Part shown: positions 21,355 to 33,440 of the stretch, piece by piece | Layout of the letters: each line of letters opens with the position of its first letter | Numbering within the stretch: position 1 is the first letter of the stretch | Made by a program: the position numbers and the translations under genes | The notes under the pieces: generated by a model | Databases searched by the model: none | Seen by the model: the letters and a program-made list of their open reading frames with translations, nothing else | What the model was told of the DNA's origin: nothing | From: Diadema setosum | Lineage: Eukaryota; Echinodermata; Echinoidea; Diadematoida; Diadematidae | Direction: 5' to 3' | Assembly (NCBI GenBank): GCA_033980235.1 | Contig: CM067069.1 | Span: 1,546,755-1,610,754 of the forward strand | DNA: 64,000 nt

Positions 21355-21790
21355 GACCATATAAGTCATTCACCGGAACCATACAGCCCACGAGCTTGAT
21401 ACTGACAAACACAGGCCCGCCAGCTCGAAACTAGGTAGCATTGCCCGTGAGCTTGATACTTAGGCAAACCAGGCCCATAAGAGTCCGACACATGGGGGAG
21501 GGGGAGGTCCACAAAGACCTCAACTCAATAGATTAAGCCTTCTGATGTAATACATATATTAATCTCGTGGGCCTTGCATGTTTTCCTCGAGTGTCGAGCT
21601 CGCGGACAGCACAGCTTGTTGGCCTATTATATTTGATGTCGAGCTCATTGACCTTGTTCATCTAGTGTTTAGGTCACGGAATGTATGACTCGTGGGCTGC
21701 GTAACTCATGGGCTGTATACGACTCTGGTTGTTTGACTCGTGACGTAGGTTACCTACATCTGATGAGGTGGGCCTGTTGTTTTCTGGTTA
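21355..21790. repeat. Inverted clusters of GCCCACGAGCT words
   Basis: The left half carries CAGCCCACGAGCTTGATACT and related words (21385, 21440). The right half carries the complement type (CTCGTGGGCCTTG at 21563, GACTCGTGGGCTG at 21687, ACTCATGGGCTG at 21705). This is foldback-like symmetry around 21500, too degenerate to define ends. Confidence 0.5.
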
Positions 21791-22204
21791 GCATCTGTCA
21801 CCCTTTCATCCAGTTCAAGGGACTTTGCCATATGCCTGTTCACAAACTATTAAGCATCAACCCAAAATATGGTACTCCTCTCCCCACCTTCCTTGTTTAA
21901 GCGTACAAATTTTGTCCAGTGCAAATTGGATAATGTTGCACATAATTTCATGCAAGCTAGTCTGCATAACTAACCCAAGCATAGATATTATATTTGAGGT
22001 CACTGCCATCACTGAAGACACGTAAGCTTCATTTCTGAATAATTGATCGCTCACATTCCTGAGACCAGTTACTATGAACCAATGCTTTGTTGGAATGTGG
22101 ATACATACTTTGATTATGACGTCAAGGCGTGATTTGTACATGATTAAACATTTCGGATTAAACCAATGAAGCCAAACATCCATAATTGTAATCCTACACA
22201 AATT

Positions 22205-22930
22205 TTGATATTCTAAAAGTCTGACCTCACATTGTCCTTAGAGGTCAAAGTTGGATATACACAAGGTAATGACCAATGTTCTGTGGAATGAGAAGACACT
22301 TCTTGTAGTATAAATGCTAATAGCATAATGCATGATTGCACACCAGGTATACATTTAACCATTGAATATACATCAAATATCAATATTTTGATATTTTGAG
22401 GTCATTGACCTGTCACAGTCCTCAGAGGTCAAAGGCAGAGACGTGTAAATAATTTCCCTTAATCTGAGGAATAGGAAAACGATTCAGTTGTAACACATAT
22501 GATTTTTAGGACATCGTTCTGTTTATCATCAACAAATTGCACCAAATATCAAAATTCTGATAATTTGAGGTCATTGACCTCTGGAGGTCATTTGAGGTCA
22601 AAGGCAGAAACCTGTCAAGGATCTATGGAACATGAAGACAATTCCACTGTAACAAAAATGAGTTTTAAGTACATCATTACCATATTTAACATTAATCAAT
22701 GACGCAAAATATCAATTTTTATCAAATTTTGAGGTCATTGACCTCTGGAGGTCATCAGAGGTGAAAGGTGGAAACCTGTCAGGGTTCTATGGAACATGAA
22801 GACAATTCCACTGTAACAAAAATGAGTTTTTAGTACATCATTACCATATTTAACATTAATCAATGACGCAAAATATCAATTTTTATCAAATTTTGAGGTC
22901 ATTGACCTTTGAAGGTCATCAGAGGTCAAT
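22205..22930. repeat. About 165-bp tandem repeat carrying nuclear-receptor-type palindromes
   Basis: Four units, with a degenerate fifth at 22205-22250, have periods of 169, 164 and 164. Each has AGGTCATTGACCT, an inverted AGGTCA pair with a 1-nt spacer, at 22399, 22568, 22732 and 22896. A direct AGGTCA pair with a 4-nt spacer follows at 22585 and 22913, with one half-site altered at 22749. The last two units are nearly identical elsewhere. Non-coding. Confidence 0.85.
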
Positions 22931-23435
22931 TCAGACTTGCCTCCCGATCTTAAAATGAATCTTATAACATGTACTAACACTGGTGAAAGTTTCATGCTTT
23001 AGTCAAATTTTGCACAATTTTTCGGCTTATCTGCTCTACTATATGAATGAACAAGAACTGAAAACAAACTTTAGAAATCAGTAGGTCTTATAAGACTGCA
23101 ATAATCATGTCTTTGTGGCTGAAAACTATGACAGTACACTAATTGTACTCTCCTGTCTATGCATCCAAAATTGGGGGGAAGTCTTCTATTCCATTCTCAC
23201 CATTTATTCTATCTTTGATATTCAACATAATTATCTTTAGTATTCCAGGTATGCAACAATTGTACTTATATGTGGTGTTCAATACCTACTTGAATAGTGA
23301 ATGTGATAGAGGTATGGTTAACAACAATCAATGAACAATAAAGAACTAAACGGCGCAACAACAAAGGAGGTTCATTTACCAATAATAGGTGAACGATTCT
23401 TGTCAATGGGACAATACATAATATGGCAAGTGAGG

Positions 23436-23437
<2 letters not shown>

Positions 23438-23468
<31 letters not shown>
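23438..23468. repeat. (TA)n microsatellite
   Basis: A TA tract abutting the left end of the next MITE, probably the expanded TA target. Confidence 0.9.
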
Positions 23469-23471
<3 letters not shown>

Positions 23472-23950
23472 GGTGGCCCCTCAGAAAACGGGAACGATTT
23501 TTTTTTTTCAAAACCAAAACGAAATTGTCCAATTTGGTTGAGTAATTTTCTTTCTGGACATGTTTTTGTTGATCATTAATTTCTGACTTTATTTTATCAA
23601 AGCTCAGCAACAGAGACTACCCAACAATGTGAAGGTGAATTTTCGACAATAATCCTATTTAAGCATTCCACATTGTGATGTGCGGCCTCAATTCTTAGTT
23701 AGTCTCCAAAGGCAGTGGCTTTTGTTCGATGCTGAAACTTGTTGAATTGAGCTAAGAAATTTACGCTCGACCCGTCTTTACAAACACATCTGTAGAATGA
23801 AAACTACTCAACCAAATCGGATGATTTTGGTGTCATTCTTCTTCTAGATAAATTCTCTATAACTCTATGTCATTCATTTTGGTATCAAAGTAATGCAAAT
23901 GTGCAAATATTTGCGAAAACTCGTGTTTCCGTTAATTCTAGGCCACACTG
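23469..23950. mobile_element. MITE with CAGGGTGG ends
   Basis: A 482-bp element. The left end CAGGGTGGCCCCTCAGAAAA and the complement of the right end CAGTGTGGCCTAGAATTAA form imperfect terminal inverted repeats, each followed inside by ACGGRAAC. It is flanked by TATA on both sides. No coding capacity. Confidence 0.7.
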
Positions 23951-24099
23951 TATATGATGTGTGTGTGTGCATACTCTATGTAGTGCAGCAGTCATATTTA
24001 TCAAAATGGACATGAAAACGAAATGTGTTAGTTCTATTCATCAACAAATGCTTGTTTAAATTCATAGACCCCAATTAGTTTCAAAGACGTACATTATAG

Positions 24100-24490
24100 T
24101 ATATATTGCGGTGGCCATGTTTTAAAATGGCAGCCAAAACATAGGATGCCATGGTTGTATACACGAAAAGATGTATCCATTTCAATAATTGAACCTCAAA
24201 AACATATTTTTGCACCAGAATCATAAATATGCATCCATTGGTTTTAGAGATATAATGTAGAGCGGCAGCCATGTTTTTGTTTTTGTTTTTTCAAAATGGC
24301 CGCTTACAAGTAGGTTGCCATGGTTTTATCCTCTAAAAAATCATTCTATTGGAATCCTTGACCCTCAAAACCTATACTTTGGTACAAGAATCACGACAAT
24401 CGGACTTATAGTTTGCAAAATACACAACATTGCTATATCACATGGTGGCCATTTTGAAAAATGGCCGCCACGGCCGCCACAGGCAGAATC
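24100..24490. repeat. About 170-bp tandem repeat with GGCCATTTT/AAAATGGC palindromes
   Basis: Three units centred on GTGGCCATGTTTTAAAATGGCAGCC (24112-24136), GGCAGCCATG..AAAATGGCCGC (24264-24303) and GTGGCCATTTTGAAAAATGGCCGCC (24446-24470). Between them recurs TAGGATGCCATGGTTGTA and similar text. Confidence 0.7.
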
Positions 24491-24613
24491 AGAGTGGCTT
24501 CCATATCAGAAATGACTTGTATTGGCATCATGTACAATACAATACAATCAGATCATTTATATAGCGCCCTTACACAGTCAATGACTGGTTTCACAGCACT
24601 TTACAACATTCAG

Positions 24614-26041
24614 TTACAGATTGGCATCAAAAAGGAAAGTCTTAAGATTCTTCTTGAAGACATCAAGGGATGGGGAAATGCGGACGCACCGAGGTAGATC
24701 ATTCCACAATCGCGGTGCAGCCGTCACAAAAGCATTGTCCCCCGCTCTACTGATTGTTTTGGGTACATGGAGTAAGGTGCTATCTGCACTTGAACGTAGT
24801 CCAGGGCGAGCAGAACAGTATGGGGTGATCAGAGATCTAAGATAAGTAGGAGCTTTCCCTTGAAGACACTTGTATACAATTGTCAAGATCTTGAAAGCAA
24901 TGCGCTGTGCGACTGGTAGCCAATGTAGCTGCTTCAGCAAGGGGGTGACATGATCGCGCCTACGGCACATGAAGATGAGTTTTGCGGCACGATTCTGTAC
25001 CCTCTGAAGGCGCTGGACCTGCTGGGAATTGATGCCATAAAGCAGCGAGTTGGCGTAATCCAGTCTGGATGCACAGATGGCTCTGACGGCATCCTCACAT
25101 GCTTTCTTGTCAATGAATGGTCTAATGCGAGCGATGTTGGACAGATGGTAATGCAGTCCGCGGCAGAGATCCGAAACATGCTTGTCCATCTTAAGTGCAG
25201 AGTCAAACTGCACACCTAGACTCGTTGCTGACAGCTTAGCTCTGATAGGGATGTCTGAGATGGTAAGCGTGACATTCTCTAAACGATGACGGGATTGTGT
25301 ACTAGCAATTACCACAAACTCAGTCTTGTCACAGTTGAGCTTCAGCATATTGTCTTTCAACCACTCCTGCAGATGTTCAATGCACCCGGACAGTGAAAGA
25401 AGAGCTTGTTTTACAGCCTCAGTGGTTTTAGGATCCGCAAAAGCATACAGCGTCACATCATCCGCGTACGACTGGACATGCACACCATCATACTGCTCAG
25501 TTATGTCTTGTAAAGGATGAGTGTACATGCAAAAGAGTCTTGGGCCAACCACTGACCCTTGTGGAACACCGTATTCCAAGGACTCAGGAGTGGACAATTC
25601 ACATGCAACTCTACATCTACTGGTGCGGCCTGACAAGTAAGAGGCAAACCAGGAATGTGCGGTGCCTGTGATGCAGAACAAGTCAGATAGTCGACGGAGT
25701 AAGATGGCATGATCCACAGAGTCAAAGGCGGCCGAAAGATCGAGTAAAACAACAAAAGCAACAAGTCTTCTGTCCAAAGCTTGAAGGATGTCACTCTTCA
25801 ACTTCAGCAGTGCCGTCTCTGTGCTATGATCTTGTCGATACGCTGACTGGCAATCGTTGTTCAGGTCATGCAGTTCCAGGTGGTCTGAAACCTGGGCCAG
25901 TGCTGCCTTTTCTATTATCTTTGACAGGAAGGGTAGGTTCGATACAGGTCGATAGTTCCTTAGATCATCTCGATCCAGGTTTGACTTCTTAATTAAAGGA
26001 GTGACAATCGCTTCCTTAAGACATGTTAGATGGGAATTCAC
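24614..26041 (-). pseudogene. LINE reverse transcriptase
   Basis: A 475-aa frame: RT motifs LRNYRPVSNLPFLSKIIE, LLDLSAAFDSVDH, GVPQGSVVGP and the catalytic YADD. The conserved C-terminal region of L2/CR1 proteins follows (LHWLPVAQRIAFK, LWNDLPRCVR, FKKNLKTFLF) and ends normally at 24614. All RT motifs are intact. The break is only at its junction with the endonuclease frame. Confidence 0.92.
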
Positions 26042-27191
26042 CAGAATCTAATGACGACCTGACTATAGACACGATGTAAGGTAGAAATGTGTCCATGCAC
26101 TCCTTCAGCACCCACATTGGCAAAGGGTCAAGTGAACAAAATTTGTTTGGAGATGAGGAGATAAGTTTACGCACCGTGTCAGAAGAAATAACATCAAATT
26201 CAGAGAACTCGGCAACACCTGACGTTAGTCCACTGGCTGTGTTATCTCCAGCACTACATGTCGAATTTGCTGATGAGGAAACTGATAAAGTCAGGGTCTC
26301 ACGTATTTTCACTACCTTCTGCTTGAAAAAAGTTGAAAATCTGTTAGACAGATCAATTGCTGAGACATGACATGGCAGAACCGATGGCTTTCTATTCAAT
26401 AGAGAATTGAGGGCACGGAACACAGTCTTGGTGTCAGCATCACGCAATTGGTCCATGTAGAATGAAGACTTCTCTTTGCGAACGAGTCTGTCAAGGGTAT
26501 GAATTTGCCTTAAGTACTTGGCGTAATCAGCATCACTGCGACTTTTTCGCCAAGATCGTTCAAGCCTGCGTCGGGTACGTCTGGCACAATAGATATTATC
26601 AGTATACCATGCTGGACGAGAACAATTTCTGCGCTTCCTTTCAGCGGCTGGGCATAGGTCATCCAGTACTCTAGTGGTGGTGGAGTCGTAGAATTCAGCT
26701 TGATCACTGGGCGAGCTATCAAAAGGAAACTGCACGAAGGCTTCGGCAATCCTTGCATTAAACTCATCCTTATCCAGCATTCGAAAGTTACGAGAAACAG
26801 ATATTTCATGCTCTGACTTGGGTGTGGTTACATCCAGAACACAACTCACGAAATGGTGATCAGAGTACAATTTTTCATGGATTTGACATTTTTTCACAAA
26901 TGACTCGTCATTGGCTCTCGAAATGATTAGATCAAGAGTGTGTCCACACTTGTGCGTTGGGCCATGTACATGCTGTTGGAGACCAGCTTCTTCAAGAGAT
27001 GAGAGAAACTGAGTTACATCAGGCTTGCTAGGAATGTCTACATGTATGTTGAAGTCTCCAATTAACAGGAGTTTACCAGAACGTGTGGTCAGCTCTTTGA
27101 CTAGCTCATCAAAATCTGCAAGGAAGTCACGTGTCTTCAGCCTGTTACGTGTGGACGGTGGAGGTCTGTAGATCAGAAAATAGCTCACCAT
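26016..27191 (-). pseudogene. LINE ORF2 middle part, endonuclease end and linker
   Basis: A 391-aa frame with the second half of the endonuclease: IYRPP, the LLIGDFNIHVD motif, LDLIISR and the catalytic SDHHFVSC. The linker to RT follows (RRTRRRLERSWRKS, SLLNRK, LSNRFSTFFKQKV). It runs out of frame at about 26030, where the RT frame takes over. Confidence 0.85.
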
Positions 27192-27214
27192 TTTTGCAGG
27201 GTCAGTAACACAGA

Positions 27215-28015
27215 CTAGTTCGTAAGTGTTGCGTTTAGGACCAATGTTGACAGTAGAGAGGTTAAGACCAGCCCCATAACAGCGACTCCACCCCCATGGG
27301 TGTTATCTCTGTCACGTGATGCATTGATAAAGGTATAGCCTGAGGGTGTGCTCTCACCAATCACAACTGGATCCTCACTCCTCAACCATGTCTCAGTCAG
27401 AAACATGATATCAACATTGTTCTCCAGTATGTAGTCGAACAAAAGAACAGATTTATTTCTGAGCGAGTTACAGTTCCAGAGATGAACATTGAGTTTATCA
27501 TACCTCTCCCTTTGAACAGATACCAGATTCTTGGTGTGTAATCTACGTTTATTGGAACGTACTGGTTCTCCACAAGCAGTTACTAGCACCGGAATTGTAC
27601 TGTTATTCACTTGAGAGTATACATACTTTTGTTGCAGTCGACCATTTTGTGCTTCACAAGTGCCAGTCCTATTACGAATATGTCGTCCACCTCTCCTGCC
27701 TCTCATGTGACTTATACCTAGCTCCATGATGCGAGCATAAGTATCCGGGGGTAGATGCTGTGTACCAAGGCTGTGGCGAAGAGAGTACAAGGCTTGCCTT
27801 GTATAGCACACATTAGAGCCATTGGTATGAGAGCCTGGCTTCACACCACAAGGTATTAAAGAAGTGCACTCATCCATTGTCAACCTATTCATCCAAGGTC
27901 CAGAAAGAAATCCATCTATTGTAAGTGGTCGTGTCAATGGTGTGTAGCAAACAGCAACTGTCCAATGCTTCATGCACTGTGCTAAGACAGTGTGTAAAAA
28001 GCAGTAGCCAAGCAA
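27215..28015 (-). pseudogene. LINE ORF2 N-terminal part, endonuclease start
   Basis: A 266-aa frame. The first 150 residues resemble the leader found in L2-like ORF2 proteins (PDTYARIMELGI). The endonuclease begins at LNVHLWNCNSLRNK and continues with the catalytic glutamate context FLTETWL and HGGGVAVM. It then leaves frame near 27283, in a G-rich stretch, and ends in unrelated residues. It would nick target DNA for reverse transcription. Confidence 0.8.
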
Positions 28016-28199
28016 CCCAAACCTGCATGAAAATCATACCAATATTACTCCACAACCAATTGACCAAATGATGTTCAAAGTGTCCAGCCAGTGGACAGTT
28101 CCATGTAGAACCATCTGACACAAGATTTGAGGAAGGAAACAGTCAATGTCCCATAAAAATCAAACAATCACAGGAAGCAGAAATGGCAGCAGCACAACA

Positions 28200-28550
28200 G
28201 CGCCGAACACACACCACATGTGTACACATGTGTACCAAGTATGGTGCTTTTACCACATGTGTACCAAGTATGGTGCTTTTACCACAATGTGCATGATTCA
28301 CCCTATATGTGCTCTATATCCGCTAGACTATATAACGAATTATTATCCATATGGGGTAGTTTTGCCGGGGAATTTTAATTGGTATTTTGAATGGCCGGGA
28401 AACCACCAGTTTCCAGCGGGCAATATTAGTGGGTATCATCCTTCTTCCGGGTTTCGCCATTAACTTTACATGTAAACACATGCACAAACCACCAGCTTCC
28501 AGCGGGCGTCATTAGTGGGTATCATCCTTCTTCAGGGTTTACATAATATA
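28200..28550. repeat. Short tandem duplications
   Basis: CACATGTGTACCAAGTATGG recurs at 28218 and 28254. A larger unit, ACCACCAGTTTCCAGCGGGC to ATCATCCTTCTTC, is repeated at about 28402 and 28490. Non-coding. Confidence 0.75.
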
Positions 28551-29158
28551 CACACCAAGAAATGAGAGTTTCTCGCGGAGAGGTTTCACGATGAAGGGCA
28601 AATTCCCATCCTTGGGCGGATCGTAAAACAGGGTTCAGCCCCTGGCATCCAGACTAAATGGAAACATTATGGACGTCCATTGATGTCACATCTGCCGATT
28701 GTCACTTCATTATACATCGTGTTTATGTATTATTTACATACGCATTGGTGTGTGTGCGTGTACATGTAGATCCATTATTTATTGGATACTGCTCCAATAA
28801 AATTGGATTATAAGATTGCAACGAGGTTTTTGAAGGTACTCAGCTAATGCCCGGAGAATGTCACAAGAGTGTAATCAATAAAGCCCTGCTGGGTTTAAGT
28901 TTAATTCAAGTTTAATTATTTTGTCGTATTCACTGCCTGTAAACGTTGATATAAAATGAAAACACATCATTTAAACAAGGACGCAGTGTACCCTTAAAGA
29001 TCTAATATTTGCACAATTGTTAATGTTTGTTGTCGTCATGTGAATGTATAAGGAAGTGTATTATTATCGCTGAAATGGGTGAATGGCAAGGGCAAGATAG
29101 CGTAAATCAAAAGGAATGCGGATCTTCTTTGATATGCTACAATGATTGCAAACAAAGC
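28551..29158. other. Non-coding interval
   Basis: No gene seen; AT-rich unique-looking sequence. Confidence 0.3.
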
Positions 29159-29724
29159 TTAAAGGGAAGATAAACCCTAAGAGCAATGTGGATTGAGTGA
29201 AAGCAGCAACATTAATAGAACACATCAGTGAAAGTTTGAGAAAAATCGGACAATCGATGCAAAAGTTATGAATTTTTAAAGTTTTGGTGTTGGAACCGCT
29301 GGATGAGGAGACTACTAGAGGATATGACGTATGAGTGGACAACAATACAAAGAAAATATAAGGGATATTCAACAAAAATTCACTTTTCTAGAATTATGAA
29401 AGAGCAGTGGAACAACCGCTTTCAGAAAGCAGGGGGAATAATTGCTACCCTTAACATATGTCAATATGAAGTTGATGGAATTTGTAATTTTCATGAAAAA
29501 TGGATTTTTGTAGTATTTTCTTTATATTTTCTTGATGTTGTAGTCCACTCATACGTCATAACCTCTAGTAGTCTCCTCATCCAGCGGTTCCAACACCAAA
29601 ACTTTAAAAATTCATAACTTTTGCATTGATTGTCCGATTTTCTTCAAACTTTCACTGATGCGTTCTACTAATGTTGCTGCTTTCACTCAATCCACATTGT
29701 TCTTGGGGTTTATCTTCCCTTTAA
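29159..29724. mobile_element. TTAA-flanked MITE, family B, long inverted arms
   Basis: A 566-bp element between TTAA 29159-29162 and TTAA 29721-29724. Termini are AGGGAAGATAAACCC and its complement. The arms, about 200 bp (29163-29360 and 29523-29720), are near-perfect complements, around a loop of about 160 bp. This matches piggyBac-type target choice. It could fold into a very long RNA hairpin if transcribed. Confidence 0.88.
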
Positions 29725-30639
29725 TGGCATGGAATATTATAGCTACATCAATGTGCAAGAGTCCATCAAGCATGGCGACGCTATCAATAGCGTTAATGCA
29801 AATGATGTTCCATGACAATGGTCACAATTATTCTAGTTTTATACACATGCCCCTATCCTGGAACACTCTTAATGTACAAAATGTAATTGATTTTCGCCAT
29901 GTTTTAGTCTGTTATGTGACAAATGATTTGATAATTATAGAAATACACAACGTAATAATGCGACAAATGTATATCTACTGCTAGGCCAAAATATTTCTCA
30001 GCGCTGTATTAACAAATCTACAAAGAGAGTCAGAAAAAAAAAATGTCCCATCATTTTGAAGTTTTCTTGTTTGAAGTAAGAACATTTTAATCATGGTTTT
30101 CATCATGTGTCTTTAATAGCTAGAGTTATTCCCCCCCCCCCCCCCCCGCCCCAACATTTTGGTACTCTTTTCATTTGGATGTTTGCATGCATGACTGAAG
30201 CAGACAATCTTTAGAAGATTGTAAAATCTCAATTGCGTCAAGTGGCTGGGTTAAAATTGAAACGATTTTTTGAAAGAATTTATAAATTATGTGCACGCAG
30301 AATGACAGATAGCAAGGTTAGATTCCGTTTTTTTTTTTCAGATTCTGCTAAAAATAATGAAGGCGATAACAGGTAATTTCTATGAAAATGCAACAGACAT
30401 AAATGAAACGTTCATATTTATTATTGATTCGAAAAGTAACATTTTACAAGCAAAATTATACTGTAGTATACAGTTTAACACATTGTGGCTTTACCAAACG
30501 TTCGAGTGAGGTTTTATTCTGGTTTTATTTTTTTGACCGCTTTGCTATGCACAAAAATTAATTGGGCGAGTCGTTATATAGCCCCCTCTTTATTATGCTA
30601 GCGCGCTAAATAGCTCCATTAGAGTACAATCGCTTTGGT
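29725..30639. other. Non-coding interval with C17
   Basis: A run of 17 C at 30131-30147 and a T run at 30329. No gene seen. Confidence 0.4.
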
Positions 30640-31908
30640 TTAAAGGGATATAGTTTCGGTTGAGCTGTGGCTTGGGATTCATGTTTCCAACTTTTTTTGT
30701 TATGAGTTTTTTTTTTTTTTTAGGTAAGGAGAACCTCTTATGAAATATGAAAAAGAATATAATTGTGAAAGAGCATAGTTAATTCTAAGAAGAATTCAAA
30801 GTTTATTTGATGAAAATTCTTTTTGAAATGGCTGAGATATCCAAATAAGAGCGAGCCTAATAAAAGTGGGACCCACCTTAAATAGATAAATAAATGATCA
30901 CATTATGAGATATCCGAGGAAAGGCCTTGGAGTGGTTCAGAACTTACCTTACTAATCGAAATAATTAGTATTCAACGGTCACACATCGATTAATATATGC
31001 AAAACGTTAACTGTGATGTTCCTCAAGGAAGCTTCCTAGGTTCTTTATGTCAATGATATGTCAAATTCTTCAAGCATCCTTTCTTTATCATTTTATTTTG
31101 CGGATGACAGTAATGTGTTTCTGATACTGATCCTGATCGATATATTGATACTTTAAACATCGAATTAATGAAATTACTGCAGTGTATAAGAGCGAACAAA
31201 CTGTCAATTAATCTGCAAGAAACCAAATGTATATGTTTTTCAGTAATTCTCTGAAAAATTTACCGAGAAATATTTTCCTTGAAAACACGATCATAGAAAG
31301 AGTCTCTTCCATCAAATTTCTAGGCTTGATTCTGGACAATAAATTCCCCTGGGATGTACATATTGATTGTATATGTCGCGTTTTTTTTCTTTTCAAAGAA
31401 TATAGGTGTTACAAACAAAGTTAAATTTTGTACATTTCCAAAAATGTTCTTTTTATGTTATACTCTACTTTGTTATTACTTTTTCCCCCTTGTATGAGGG
31501 GACTGTATACTACAAGCTCTGACAATTTTGTTACTGAGTTTACCATAATGAGATAGCATTTATTTGTATCTCTGTTAATAATTTTACCTGTGTATTATGA
31601 CCTGTTATCATGTTCATCACATTGTTGTACTGATTTCGTGACATTATTTGTATACGCGAACATTTTCATTGTACCCCTATTATTTGTTGAAGATGAAATA
31701 AATCAACTTGAACTTGAACCTTTTATTACATTCGCTTTGTTTTACTTTGTTGTTGAATATTTCAGCCATTGTAAAGCCGATTGTCATCAAGTAAACTTTG
31801 AATTCCTCTGGAATTGTGTGCTCCATAACATTTCATAAAGTGGTTTCTAAGCATCTTGCAAGAAGTTAAAAGCTAAGTTCCCACCTCGGCCAATGCTATA
31901 TCATCGCT
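30640..31908. mobile_element. MITE family A copy split by a LINE
   Basis: The left part 30640-30885 (TTAAAGGGATATAGTTT to GTGGGACCCA) and right part 31721-31908 (TTACATTCGCTTTGTTTTA onward) are the two halves of the same element as 13868-14257. The intervening 0.83 kb is a LINE fragment. The intact copy reads straight across this point. Confidence 0.75.
30886..31720 (+). pseudogene. 5'-truncated LINE inserted in a MITE
   Basis: Plus-strand RT remnants: ALEWFRTYLT-like at about 30920, a CGVPQGS-like stretch at about 31010, FADDSNVF at about 31095 and a C-terminal piece (SIKFLGLILDNKFPWDVHI, 31308-31370). The 3' end is GATGAAATAAATCAACTTGAAC. A short ACCTT may flank both ends as target duplication. 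Many frameshifts. Confidence 0.7.
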
Positions 31909-32295
31909 TTACACGCACTACTGCCTGCGCACGACTCTTTATGAAACCAGGTCCAGACCCAGCAGATGTTTTCGTCAGCAGACATGGACGCTTTGTATTT
32001 TTTTTTTTGAGGGGGGGGGGGGGGTGGGGGCATTAGTAGACGCCTTGGATACATAAACCAGAAAATCAGTATGGAGAGTCCAGCATTATACAGGTATATT
32101 ACTATTTTGACAGAATAGGAAAGCGACGAAGGGATTTGCTGGATTCTATTGTGTGTGATGCATGTGATATTCGTGCGCGAGACAATGCTTGGTTACGCCT
32201 TTGGAGGATTACCCACGCTAAGCACTGAGGGTGGTTTCCTACGTGATCTCACGTCAATCACGTCAAACATTATATAGATGATGGCTGGCGGGGGA

Positions 32296-32436
32296 GGGAA
32301 CATACCGAATGTTCCACCCGAAGGGTTTGAAATGCTATTGAGGGAGGTTATAAGTCCCAAGACGAAGTCGAGGGACTTATAGCCTCCCGAAATAGCATTT
32401 CAAACCCTGAGGGTGGAACGTTCGGTACATGTTCCC
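32296..32436. repeat. Long near-perfect hairpin
   Basis: Arms 32296-32358 and 32372-32436 are complementary with few mismatches (GGGAACATACCGAATGTTCC against GGAACGTTCGGTACATGTTC). The loop is about 13 nt. Confidence 0.85.
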
Positions 32437-32572
32437 GACAACAAAAGTCATCTGTTATATGGGTTAGTAACGTCAAATACGTCAACGTCAACCACCAGCA
32501 CAACGATCGCTCGCGCAGAGCCAAATTCACTGTGCGCGGGTCCATCTGTCATATGTTACGTGAAAATGTTTT

Positions 32573-32609
32573 CCCATGGAAGAACATTACAAAAATGTTC
32601 TCCCATGGG
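32573..32609. repeat. Second short hairpin
   Basis: CCCATGGAAGAACATT pairs with AATGTTCTCCCATGGG, one mismatch, 5-nt loop. It lies 140 nt from the longer hairpin and may belong to the same element. Confidence 0.75.
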
Positions 32610-32939
32610 CGAACATAACCAATGTTCCTCCATCACGTGACTTTGTTCAGCCAACCACTAACCGGTATTTGACTTACCCACTTGATATAACAGTACAGTT
32701 TGTCATTACGAGGTGTATAACCCGTAGATCTATGATATATCATCCTGACTGAGTGGAAGCATGTATGTTTGCTTTCTTATCGACATGATCACGAGTCCGT
32801 GACATCACAAAGTCTAACGGTTTGTCATAATAAGTGGATAGTAAGTTGCATGGTGAGCGCACGCGAATTCATGTCTTCAAGATTCAAACTATCGATTTTG
32901 GAACAAGGCCGTTAGTTCAAGGGGGGGGGGGCACTGTCC

Positions 32940-33440
32940 ATCCGATTGCAATCCGTTAAAGAAGTTATGGATTTTTAGGTTTTGGTGCCGCCATGATGGA
33001 TAAGTTTAAAACTACTACAGATTATGCATGTGAGATACAACGATGTAAAGAAAATCTACAGAGAAGTTTATTTTTTACATCATTTTTAACGAAAAGTACG
33101 CATTCTCTCAACGTGTTGTTGACAGAGGTAATAAGGGCAATAATTATTCCCCCTATTTTCTGAAATCGGTAATAATAAGACAAGTGCTCTGGATTTCCAT
33201 GCCCCAAAAGTTAAAATGATATCTTCAATTTTCTTTATATATCGTACATGCATGACTTCGTTAACTATAGTGGTATACTCATCCAGCGATCGTGGTACAG
33301 AAACTTTAAAATCCACATATATAAACATTTGGGTGTCACTTTCCTTTAAAAGGGAGTGAAACACAAGGGCGTGTGCATTGAGTGAATGCAGCAATGTATA
33401 GCTTATTAGCGAAGTTTGAGGAAAATCGCACAATCCGTTG
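32940..33440. mobile_element. Diverged relative of MITE family B
   Basis: AAGTTATGGATTTTTAGGTTTTGGTG at 32962-32987 and the fragment AAAGGGAGTG to AAAATCGCACAATCCG (33348-33438) match the 29.2-kb MITE arms in order, with many substitutions. Ends are not clean. Confidence 0.5.

Larger units (their letters stand above)
24530..28015 (-). mobile_element. L2/CR1-like LINE, near full ORF2, two frameshifts
   Basis: A minus-strand non-LTR element with APE-type endonuclease and reverse transcriptase in three overlapping frames. The 3' end, reading the minus strand, is GCGCTATATAAATGATCTG followed by ATTGT repeats, typical of L2-like tails. The ORF2 breaks lie near 27283 and 26030. Otherwise few stops occur, so the copy is fairly young but inactive as it stands. 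Confidence 0.88.
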
